A stretch of 11,260 nucleotides of DNA from Gemmatimonadota bacterium (GTDB lineage Bacteria; Gemmatimonadota; Gemmatimonadetes; Gemmatimonadales; GWC2-71-9). The stretch spans positions 1 to 11,260 of the forward strand of contig QHUF01000252.1 of the NCBI GenBank assembly GCA_003221075.1, read 5' to 3'. A program made the translations under genes and the position numbers. Numbering within the stretch: the stretch's first letter is position 1; every line of letters begins with the position of its first letter. Positions 1-5,944 of the stretch are shown here, piece after piece. The notes under the pieces were generated by a model, which was given only the letters and a program-made list of their open reading frames with translations, was not told where the DNA came from and searched no databases.

Positions 1-376
1 TGGCCGCCGCCGGGGACACGCCGTACCGCGAGGCCATCAACGCGAGACTGGCGAACTGCAGGACGGCTCCGGGAAGAAAGCGGGCCAGGTTCGCCGTAAA
101 CCAAATGCGCGCGGCGTCCCAGTAGTGCACACGTTCGGCGCACCACCGCAGGCTCGTTCGCCAGATGGCGATCATCCACGCAAGATTCGCGACGATGAGC
201 AGCGCGCTGAGCGCCAAGGGGCCGGCGCGCCAGGCAAGGCTGCGCTGCCGAATGGCGGGCCACTGGGGCGCCGCGACCCGAAACAGATAGTAGGCCGCAC
301 CGGCGAGCACGACCGCCTGCAGCACTCGAAACCACCATACCCTACCCTTGCTCGGCGTGTCGAGCGGCGTCGGCAT
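1..376 (-). CDS. Flippase-like integral membrane protein (LPG_synthase_TM/UPF0104 type), N-terminal part
   Basis: The gene starts at the ATG at 376-374 and runs off the left edge, so only the first 125 residues are visible. Two hydrophobic stretches can be read, at residues about 13-36 and 52-72. They are followed by ANLARFLPGAVLQF at residues 95-108, which matches the 'xLxRYLPGKxWQ' signature of the lysylphosphatidylglycerol synthetase membrane-domain family (COG0392/AglD-like). Known members are multi-pass inner-membrane proteins linked to transport or modification of lipids and lipid-linked glycans. Full members are usually 300-350 residues, so most of the protein lies outside. A GGAG sequence at 384-381 lies 4 nt before the ATG and a TATTTT box lies at 390-385. 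It is transcribed away from the glycosyltransferase gene at 422, which fits a role in glycolipid or surface-glycan handling. The family call rests mainly on one motif; the substrate is unknown. Confidence 0.7.
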   Translation of the reverse strand, partial: MPTPLDTPSKGRVWWFRVLQAVVLAGAAYYLFRVAAPQWPAIRQRSLAWRAGPLALSALLIVANLAWMIAIWRTSLRWCAERVHYWDAARIWFTANLARFLPGAVLQFASLALMASRYGVSPAAA

Positions 377-421
377 GTGACTCCAAAATAGCCATCGGTC
401 GGCTATAGTACAGCACTCTTA
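377..421. promoter_or_regulatory. Divergent promoter region between flippase-like gene and GT4 gene
   Basis: This 45-bp gap separates two divergent start codons. On the plus strand TATAGT (404-409) lies 12 nt before the ATG at 422, with no Shine-Dalgarno sequence after it. Read on the minus strand, the same bases give TACTAT, a possible symmetrical -10. A second minus-strand AT box, TATTTT (390-385), lies 8 nt before the ATG at 376. No convincing -35 hexamer is visible for either direction. The AT-rich boxes stand out against the GC-rich surroundings. Short-leader or leaderless transcription is inferred. Confidence 0.45.
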
Positions 422-1546
422 ATGCGCATCCTCCATGTGGTTACGGCATTTCCCCGCGCCCCCGGCGACATCATCGCGCCCTGGCTCATCGAGCTGCTCA
501 GGCGCCAACGAGCCGCCGGACTCGAGGTCGAAGTATTCGCCCCTGCCTACCGCGGCGGCGGCAATAACGAATTCGAGGGCATTCCCGTTCATCGGTTTCG
601 CTATTTCCCCGGCCGCTGGGAGGATCTGACACACGACCAGGGGACCGTCGATCGCGTCGGGCACTCGATTCGCTACAAACTGATGGCGCCGTTCTACGTG
701 CTCGCGGGGATGCGCGCGGCGTGGCGTCTCGCGCGCCGGCGCGCGTTCGACATCGTCCACGTGCACTGGCCCGTGCCGCACGCATTGTTCGGCTGGGCGG
801 CACGCCGCGGGAGCGGAGGACGAACCCGGCTCGTCACACTGTGGTACGGCATCGAGCTGCGCTGGGTCAAGAGCCGGTTGCCCTGGTTGAAGCAGTTTCT
901 CAAATGGGCGCTGCGCGCGTCGGATGAGGTCGTCGCGATCTCGTCATACACCGGGCGCGAGATCGCCGAGCTCGTCCACGTTCCAGTGCGCGTCATTCCC
1001 TACGGTTTGGGATTCGCGGAATCGCTGCCGAACAGGGCGACCGCCCCCTCGCGCGCGACGGACGGCACGTTCCTCATCCTCTATGTCGGCAACCTGATTC
1101 CGCGTAAAGGCGTGCGATACCTCATCGATGCCCTGCACCGACTCCCCGCGACCATCGCCGCACAACTCCTGATTCTGGGCGAGGGCACCGATCGCGCGAA
1201 GCTCGAAGCGCAAGTGCGGGAGCTCGGTCTGGATGGACGCGTCACCATGCCGGGCCGTGTCCCGGAGCCAGATCTGCACCGGGCATTTCACAACGCGAAA
1301 GTGCTCGTGCTGCCGTCGATCGTCGATCAGCGCGGCGACACCGAGGGGCTCGGCGTGGTGCTGCTCGAGGCGCTGAGTGTGGCCATCGCCAAGGCGTTGG
1401 AGCGCGTTGCGACGGATCCTGCATTCGCGGCGCGACTCGCCGAGACGGGCAGCCGCCGCGTGCGGGAGCGGTTTGGATGGGGTGCGATTATCGCGGCGTG
1501 GCAGGAATGCTATGCCGCCGCGCTCCGGAAACGTCCTCGAGTGTGA
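422..1546 (+). CDS. GT4-family (GT-B fold) glycosyltransferase with an apparent internal deletion
   Basis: This predicted cytoplasmic glycosyltransferase would transfer a sugar from a nucleotide donor to a growing glycan. The N-terminal acceptor domain opens MRILHVVTAFPR (residues 1-12). The donor domain starts at LYVGNLIPRKG (220-230) and includes ILGEG (251-255). The EX7E motif of the family is present as E308 and E316. After LLEALS (residues 314-319) the usual G-x-PVV-A-S-x-x-GG-x-P-E segment and the following DG-x-x-G-x-LVPPGD segment are absent, and the protein jumps to a helix normally found about 36 residues later (AIAKALERV, 321-329). The total of 374 residues is correspondingly short. 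The reading frame is intact, so this is an in-frame loss or an assembly artefact; activity is doubtful. The start is the ATG at 422, supported by the -10-like box upstream; there is no Shine-Dalgarno site. Its 3' end overlaps the convergent deacetylase gene. Acceptor and sugar are unknown. Confidence 0.85.
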   Translation: MRILHVVTAFPRAPGDIIAPWLIELLRRQRAAGLEVEVFAPAYRGGGNNEFEGIPVHRFRYFPGRWEDLTHDQGTVDRVGHSIRYKLMAPFYVLAGMRAAWRLARRRAFDIVHVHWPVPHALFGWAARRGSGGRTRLVTLWYGIELRWVKSRLPWLKQFLKWALRASDEVVAISSYTGREIAELVHVPVRVIPYGLGFAESLPNRATAPSRATDGTFLILYVGNLIPRKGVRYLIDALHRLPATIAAQLLILGEGTDRAKLEAQVRELGLDGRVTMPGRVPEPDLHRAFHNAKVLVLPSIVDQRGDTEGLGVVLLEALSVAIAKALERVATDPAFAARLAETGSRRVRERFGWGAIIAAWQECYAAALRKRPRV

Positions 1547-2954
1547 GCGGGTCCGTCACGGACCGCGTGGCATAGACGTCGGGCCGTCCGTCGGGAAGGA
1601 TCCCGCGCACGCGGACGCCGCGCCGCGCGACGCGCCATTCGACCAGTCTCCCGAGCGGCGCCACGAACGGCTGGCGCGCGAGTAGTCGGTCCAACAAGGC
1701 GGCGAATGCCGCAGGCGCATCGGGAAACCCCAGGGCCGGCGTCAGGTTTGGATGCCAGACGCCTACCCATAGCCCTTCGGTCGCGCGACACGCGTCCGCC
1801 AGGGCGATGCCTTCGGTGATCCAGGCGTCTGGATCCTCGATACCTGCGTACTTGCTCAGTGCGCGATCCATCCAGATGACCGGCGCTTCCTGAATGTCGA
1901 GCGGCTGCTCCCCGCCCCCTGCCCCATCCCAGGCCGGAATCACGTCTCCGACACCCAGGCGGAACCCGTTGCGGTCCGGAAATCCGGCCGTGGTGTCGTA
2001 GCGGAATCCCGCCGCCGCCATGCCGCGAATCGTTTCTCCGGGGCGCATGCGCAGAAAGTGCTGCCGCACGCCAAGCACCGGACTCTGCGTCAGTCCCGCG
2101 AGCCGGCGTCGCTGCTCGGCGAACAACGCGTGGTCGTCGCTCGTCGCGAAGGAGCCATGCAGGTTGATCTCGCAGCCCCGATCCTGCAGCGTGCGCAGGG
2201 CGGCGGTCGCGCCACGTCCCTCGGGGTGATAGGTCAGGTCGCCGGCGCGCATCGTACGGAACGTGGGCGTGCCGCAGAGCACGAACCAGCTCGGGACGAT
2301 ACTCCGCTCTCGCTCTGCGTCGAGCAGTGCGCGCAGAGCGCGCTGTACCGGGTTCCGCCCAATCGTCGTGATCGCAGACCACGCCGTTCGCGCTATCCGC
2401 CGTACTTGTCCTTTGCGGGCAAGCTCCGCCATCCGGAGCGCGGTGAACACCGGCCAGAGATCGACGACGTCGAGATCGTGAGTGATTGCCGCCGCCCACC
2501 GCTTTCCATCGGGCCACGGCGTTAGGAATGCCGTCGGCCGCCGGTCGGCGCTGGCGACGACCGCCTCGCGCAGGCGCGCCGCCGCATCCGCCACCACGGG
2601 CTCGGCGACCAGGTTTTGCTGCACGAGCTCGTTTTCCCCCGAGGGAACGCGGCCAAATCGGTCGCGCGCCGTGGACCGTCGCTCGGCGGCTCCTGTCGCG
2701 ATCTCGGCGACGCGGCGCAAGATTGCGCGCGGAACGCGGACGACGCCGTCGCTGCGCTCGATGTACCAACCCTGGGCGGCGCAGGCCCGCAGATCTGCGA
2801 CTTTGGGATCAGGGTCGGCGATCGCAACGCGGACGACGTCGGCGGCGGGGTCTTCTACGATCGCGCAGCGGGAGAGGTCGACAAGGACGTCGAGACCGAA
2901 TCGCTCCAGGGGGCTCAGGGAGCTCAGCGCTTCGCGGTTTGGCAATGTGATCAC
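1488..2954 (-). CDS. Polysaccharide deacetylase-like protein (NodB-fold family)
   Basis: The predicted product is a 488-residue carbohydrate esterase-like protein of the kind found in exopolysaccharide gene clusters; such enzymes remove N- or O-acetyl groups from glycans. Counting from the GTG at 2954, the catalytic domain begins around residue 150. It shows AAITHDLDVVD (155-165, in place of the TFDDG motif and carrying the likely catalytic and metal Asp), EINLHGSF (262-269, the motif 2 His), GVRQHF (295-300), FRYDTTAGFP (317-326) and GVWHPNL (398-404, a late His motif). Residues 1-145 form an N-terminal region I cannot name; no signal peptide or membrane segment is evident. The frame is also open from a GTG at 2981, adding nine residues. 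I prefer 2954 because TATATT (2969-2964) lies 9 nt before it and the 2981 start would leave only 23 bp for two divergent promoters. AAGG upstream of 2981 argues the other way. The last 59 bp overlap the convergent glycosyltransferase gene. Fold call is firm; exact substrate is not. Confidence 0.78.
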   Translation of the reverse strand: MITLPNREALSSLSPLERFGLDVLVDLSRCAIVEDPAADVVRVAIADPDPKVADLRACAAQGWYIERSDGVVRVPRAILRRVAEIATGAAERRSTARDRFGRVPSGENELVQQNLVAEPVVADAAARLREAVVASADRRPTAFLTPWPDGKRWAAAITHDLDVVDLWPVFTALRMAELARKGQVRRIARTAWSAITTIGRNPVQRALRALLDAERERSIVPSWFVLCGTPTFRTMRAGDLTYHPEGRGATAALRTLQDRGCEINLHGSFATSDDHALFAEQRRRLAGLTQSPVLGVRQHFLRMRPGETIRGMAAAGFRYDTTAGFPDRNGFRLGVGDVIPAWDGAGGGEQPLDIQEAPVIWMDRALSKYAGIEDPDAWITEGIALADACRATEGLWVGVWHPNLTPALGFPDAPAAFAALLDRLLARQPFVAPLGRLVEWRVARRGVRVRGILPDGRPDVYATRSVTDPLTLEDVSGARRHSIPATPR

Positions 2955-3004
2955 GGTGCTTCGAATATACAGTCGCCTCACGACGCCTTATCTTACCCGC
3001 ACCC
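2955..3004. promoter_or_regulatory. Divergent -10-like boxes between deacetylase and acyltransferase genes
   Basis: TATATT (minus strand, 2969-2964) lies 9 nt before the GTG at 2954. TATCTT (plus strand, 2989-2994) lies 10 nt before the ATG at 3005. Neither has a clear -35, and the plus-strand gene has no purine-rich Shine-Dalgarno sequence. This is consistent with two back-to-back promoters giving very short leaders. Called from sequence pattern only. Confidence 0.4.
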
Positions 3005-4063
3005 ATGAGCCAGTCGTTGATCCCGAAGGATCGAATCCCGTGGCGTCACATGGCGCTGTTCGGCTGGCTGCCGAGTCCGCTCAAGCGCCTCGCGTATCGC
3101 GTGCTGCTGGGCTATCGCATCGGCAAGCGCGTCCGCTTCAGTTTTGGCGGCATCGTCGTGGGCAAGTCGGTCGACCTCGGCGACGATGTCGAGATCGGTT
3201 TCCTGGCCGTCGTGCAGGGTCGCCGCATATCGATCGGGCGTCATTCCAGCGTCGGGACGATGAGCTACGTCTCCTGCGAGACGATTCAGATCGGGGAAGA
3301 CGCGAAGATTCGCGAGCAGGTCTACGTCGGCGGACCGCAGCTTCCGGAGTCGCGCTTCGAGCTCGGCAGCCGCACGATCATCCTGCAGCTGGCATTCCTT
3401 AATCCAACGAAGCCGATCGTCATCGGGGATGACACCGGGATCGGCGGGCACTGTCTGATCTTCACGCACGGCGTCTGGCTCAATGCGCTGGACGGCTATC
3501 CGGTCAACTACGAGCCGGTGACCCTCGGCAAGAGCGTCTGGCTCCCCTGGCGCGTGTTCGTCATGCCCGGGACGACGATCGGCGACGGCACCGTCATCGG
3601 CGCGAATTCGCTCGTATCCGGGAACATCCCGCCCGGCAGCCTTGCGGTCGGCTCACCCGCCAAGGTGATTCGCTCGGCGCCCGATTTTCCGCGTGTTCTA
3701 AGCGACGAGCAGCGCGCCGCGCTCGTGACGCAGCTCATGAAGGAGTTCGACGAGTTCGTGCGGTACCATGGCGGCACAGTCGCCGAGGAACCGCCGTTTC
3801 GCGTTTATCGCGTTGGGGGAAAGAGCGGCCGCTTGGTATGGCTTCGCGGTACCGCGCCGCCGCCGGATAACGCGTTGCGCCGCGGTGATTGCGTGTTGTC
3901 CGAGTCCGCTCTTCCGGAGAAGGTGCGCGAAGGATTCCGCGCCCGCGACGTCCATTGGCTCGATCTGGGCAGCAAGACGCGGAGCCAGGGCGGCACGCCG
4001 CTGACGGAAGAGCTTGCCCTGTATCTCGGACGTTACGGGATTCGGCTCGCGCGCGACGCCTGA
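3005..4063 (+). CDS. Acyltransferase of the left-handed beta-helix (hexapeptide repeat) family with C-terminal extension
   Basis: This is probably an O-acetyl- or other acyltransferase acting on a surface sugar, of the WbbJ/maltose-acetyltransferase superfamily. Imperfect hexapeptide turns run from about residue 48 to 222, for example IVVGKSVDLGDDVEIG (50-65), ISIGRHSSVG (75-84), IVIGDDTGIGGH (138-149) and TTIGDGTVIGANSLV (190-204). FTHG (153-156) supplies the likely catalytic His155. The domain closes with the family's usual GSPAKVIR (216-223). Residues 226-352 are an added region not typical of the family: a charged helix (LSDEQRAAL..LMKEFDEFV), then a strand-rich stretch containing WLDLGSKTR and ending in LALYLGRYGIRLA. 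The start is the ATG at 3005, 10 nt after TATCTT, without Shine-Dalgarno sequence. Met16 is a weaker alternative. The 3' end overlaps the methyltransferase by 31 bp. No membrane segments are seen, so it is predicted cytoplasmic. The acyl donor and acceptor cannot be told. Confidence 0.85.
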   Translation: MSQSLIPKDRIPWRHMALFGWLPSPLKRLAYRVLLGYRIGKRVRFSFGGIVVGKSVDLGDDVEIGFLAVVQGRRISIGRHSSVGTMSYVSCETIQIGEDAKIREQVYVGGPQLPESRFELGSRTIILQLAFLNPTKPIVIGDDTGIGGHCLIFTHGVWLNALDGYPVNYEPVTLGKSVWLPWRVFVMPGTTIGDGTVIGANSLVSGNIPPGSLAVGSPAKVIRSAPDFPRVLSDEQRAALVTQLMKEFDEFVRYHGGTVAEEPPFRVYRVGGKSGRLVWLRGTAPPPDNALRRGDCVLSESALPEKVREGFRARDVHWLDLGSKTRSQGGTPLTEELALYLGRYGIRLARDA

Positions 4064-4773
4064 TCGCGACGCTCGAGCACGAACACGAACTGATACTGCC
4101 AGCGCAGCGGGATCAGGCGCCAGGCGAGCTCGAGGATCGGACCTAGCAGGAATCGTTTCACCACGCCGCCGCGAGCGCCCGGCGCCCGCCACCGCACAGC
4201 ATGCCAGCGATCGGGCGACGCGCGCACGACCCCGAGACCGTGCGCTTCGAACAACCGCCGCCATGCGGCGAGCGACTGCAAGTGCTCGTTGATGTCCTGC
4301 TGCGCCGTGCCCTGGTGACCAAGCACTTTCCAGCCGATGAAGTCCTGGTTGGGGACCATAATGCAGAAGCGTGCCCCGGGTTTCGCGACGCGCTTCATTT
4401 CTTCCAACCCCTGCCCCATGTCCAGAAAGTGCTCGAGCGAGCCGAGGCAGGTGACGTAGTCGAACGTGCCAGCGCGGAAGGCGAGCGCCTCCCCTGCCCC
4501 GACCGCGACTTCTGCCGTGGGCGCGACCCGTTTCGCGAGGCGCACGGCTTCGTCGGAAAGATCGACGCCTACCGACTCGATGCTGCGAGCGTATGCCGCC
4601 GCCAGCAGTGAACCGGCGCCACAACTGACGTCGAGCAGCCGGCTGCCCGGCGTGGCGCCGAGGAGATCCAGGAACACGGGATACGCTGCGTCGGGACGCA
4701 TGGTTTGCAGTCCCTTTGCGGCATAGTGTCGGTTATACCACGTCTTGACGGCGCCGGCGCTAAGAGTTGGCAT
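4033..4773 (-). CDS. Class I SAM-dependent methyltransferase (Methyltransf_11 type)
   Basis: The protein has 246 residues, a normal length for small-molecule or sugar/lipid methyltransferases of the UbiE/Methyltransf_11 group. SAM-binding motif I is LLDVSCGAGSLL (46-57), and the acidic residue after strand 2 is D71 in VGVDLS. The post-motif region is FDYVTCLGSLEHFLD (104-118), with an EH pair common in this group, and KPGARFCIMVPN (131-142) follows. The opening WYNRHYAAKG (12-21) is also typical. The C-terminus has the common YQFVFVLERR ending followed by about ten residues that lie in the overlap with the convergent acyltransferase gene. The start ATG at 4773 has no Shine-Dalgarno sequence but has TATTAT 11 nt upstream. 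The neighbourhood of glycan genes suggests a sugar or lipid-linked glycan substrate; quinone or other substrates cannot be excluded. Confidence 0.85.
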   Translation of the reverse strand: MPTLSAGAVKTWYNRHYAAKGLQTMRPDAAYPVFLDLLGATPGSRLLDVSCGAGSLLAAAYARSIESVGVDLSDEAVRLAKRVAPTAEVAVGAGEALAFRAGTFDYVTCLGSLEHFLDMGQGLEEMKRVAKPGARFCIMVPNQDFIGWKVLGHQGTAQQDINEHLQSLAAWRRLFEAHGLGVVRASPDRWHAVRWRAPGARGGVVKRFLLGPILELAWRLIPLRWQYQFVFVLERRDQASRASRIP

Positions 4774-4780
4774 GGGTTGG

Positions 4781-4815
4781 AAGAATAATACGGGGGGCCA
4801 GTCCTGGCCCCCCGT
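4781..4815 (-). terminator. Rho-independent terminator after lipoprotein propeller gene
   Basis: A perfect inverted repeat has 12-nt arms, ACGGGGGGCCAG and CTGGCCCCCCGT, separated by 2 nt (4790-4801 and 4804-4815). On the minus strand it is followed by TATTATTCTT. The practical stem is about 10-11 bp with a small loop and is very GC-rich. It begins 22 bp after the lipoprotein stop codon at 4838. Read on the plus strand the tail is poor in T, so it should act mainly on the minus strand. Confidence 0.8.
4785..4790 (-). promoter_or_regulatory. -10-like box TATTAT before methyltransferase gene
   Basis: TATTAT ends 11 nt before the methyltransferase ATG, with no Shine-Dalgarno sequence between. 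The first T is also the last base of the terminator stem of the preceding gene, and the box coincides with its T-rich tail. It may therefore be only a terminator tail; no -35 is visible because the upstream bases are the G/C-rich stem. Confidence 0.3.
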
Positions 4816-4837
4816 GTCGTTCCGTGCGCGGTAAGGA

Positions 4838-5839
4838 CTACCGGAGAATGTCCACCCACCCCGATTCGTTGGGGACGAGAATACTGTTTGTCGCGGCGTC
4901 GTACGACAGCTCGCGGGGGCGCCCGCCCACGTTCAATGTCTCGATCAACGCGCCGGTCTTCGGATCGAGCACCTCGACCAGGCCATTCAACACGCAACCC
5001 ACCACGAGGAACGCGTTGTCCGGGGTGCGCAGCAGTCCGTAGCCGTTGCATCCGGGGGTCGCGTATGTCGTGACGAGCGAATTACTGGCGATATCCCAAA
5101 CGATGACGCCACCGTCCTGCGCGGCGACAAACAGTTTCATACCGTCGGCCGAAAGCTGAATACCCTGTGCGGATCCCCCGGTCTCGAATGTCCGCAGCAA
5201 TGTGAATGTCTTCGGATCGATCTCGAACACGCGGCCGCCGTCGAACGCCCGTTGCGCGGCATAGAGGCGCGTGTGGTTCCTATTCCACTCGAAGTGGTAC
5301 CCGGCTGCGACCGGCAGATTCAGCGTGCCCACGACGGCTCCGCTCTGCATGGCGATCTTGAAAATCGGACCATTCGTGATGCCCATGAAAACGGTGTCGC
5401 CCCGCGGCGTATTGGTCACGCCATAGGCGTCCTGCGGGTCCGGGGTCGCGTTGACGGTGTTGACGACGGTCAGTGTCGCCGTATTGACCGACGCCACCAG
5501 GCCGTTGCCGAAAAAGCTCGGCACGTAGATGCGGTTGCCGTCCATATTGGCGGAGATTTGCACCGGGCGGGGACCCGGGCTGACACTTCCCGTGAATGAA
5601 GCGGCCGCGATATCGAGTCGAGTGACCCGACCGGCGTCCGGTTGGCCGATCCAGCCAATTCCCCCTGAGGAAACGGCGGAGCCGAACGGAGATCCTTCCA
5701 GCGGGAGATGCGCGACGACCTGCGGCGGTGACGGTCGATCGCTTGCGATGAGGGTCGTGACTTCGGTCGGCTCGGGTCGGCTGCATGCGACCAGCACTAG
5801 GCAGATGGTCGCGACGGCACTGCAGATGCGTGGACTCAT
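4838..5839 (-). CDS. Lipoprotein with YVTN/YncE-type beta-propeller
   Basis: The predicted product is a 333-residue lipid-anchored beta-propeller. The ATG at 5839 is chosen because it starts a classical lipoprotein signal (MSPRICSAVATICLVLVAC, lipobox LVAC with Cys19) and has GAGGGAG about 7 nt upstream. The frame is open further upstream, to 5920, but that stretch contains the promoter. After a Pro/Ser/Thr-rich linker, blades of the YVTN type run to the end. Recurring elements are a 'G-x-x-R/P' turn, a strand such as NRIYVPSF or KLFVAAQDG, and a 'D-x-x-T/S' turn as in VINTATLTVVNTVN-like stretches. It ends NESGWVDILR. Family members bind partners or substrates as scaffolds; few have known enzymatic activity. 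There is no Asp residue at position +2 after the Cys (the sequence is CSRPEP), so in an E. coli-like Lol system it would be sent to the outer membrane. It is transcribed from its own promoter and followed by a strong terminator. It is related to the upstream propeller gene. Specific function unknown. Confidence 0.85.
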   Translation of the reverse strand: MSPRICSAVATICLVLVACSRPEPTEVTTLIASDRPSPPQVVAHLPLEGSPFGSAVSSGGIGWIGQPDAGRVTRLDIAAASFTGSVSPGPRPVQISANMDGNRIYVPSFFGNGLVASVNTATLTVVNTVNATPDPQDAYGVTNTPRGDTVFMGITNGPIFKIAMQSGAVVGTLNLPVAAGYHFEWNRNHTRLYAAQRAFDGGRVFEIDPKTFTLLRTFETGGSAQGIQLSADGMKLFVAAQDGGVIVWDIASNSLVTTYATPGCNGYGLLRTPDNAFLVVGCVLNGLVEVLDPKTGALIETLNVGGRPRELSYDAATNSILVPNESGWVDILR

Positions 5840-5876
5840 GATCGACTCCCTCTGTTCGGTTGAACGTGTGTCCAAC

Positions 5877-5905
5877 ATTACAGAGCGAGTCCGTCGGACT
5901 GACAA
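5877..5905 (-). promoter_or_regulatory. Sigma-70-type promoter of the lipoprotein gene
   Basis: On the minus strand TTGTCA (5905-5900) and TGTAAT (5882-5877) are separated by exactly 17 bp. Each matches the consensus at five of six bases. Transcription would start near 5870, giving a leader of about 30 nt that carries the GAGGGAG Shine-Dalgarno sequence before the ATG at 5839. It is the only textbook -35/-10 pair seen in the window. Confidence 0.7.
5888..5900. promoter_or_regulatory. Candidate operator: 13-bp perfect palindrome in promoter spacer
   Basis: AGTCCG-T-CGGACT is a perfect inverted repeat lying between the -35 and -10 boxes of the lipoprotein promoter and touching the -35. A protein bound here would block RNA polymerase. 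The gene just upstream encodes a protein with an AraC-like DNA-binding region, an obvious candidate ligand. A short RNA hairpin is a weaker alternative, since the site lies upstream of the expected transcript. Confidence 0.4.
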
Positions 5906-5944
5906 GGGCCGACGCCCCAAGAGTCATATGCAGTTTGCTACGTG

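Noticed and set aside
125..391. Small plus-strand frame, 88 codons
   Set aside because: It is antisense to the flippase-like gene; the product is Arg/Pro-rich with no domain, while the minus strand gives hydrophobic segments and a family motif.
1510..2769. Long minus-strand frame of about 419 codons, very rich in Arg and Ala
   Set aside because: It is the shifted frame of the polysaccharide deacetylase gene, with composition typical of out-of-frame high-GC DNA.
3698..4624. Minus-strand frame of about 308 codons overlapping the methyltransferase and acyltransferase
   Set aside because: It is an Arg-rich shadow; the true methyltransferase frame has SAM motifs and covers most of the same bases.
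5840..5920. Upstream extension of the lipoprotein frame by 27 codons
   Set aside because: It would destroy the lipoprotein signal peptide, and the stretch holds the promoter -10 and Shine-Dalgarno site.
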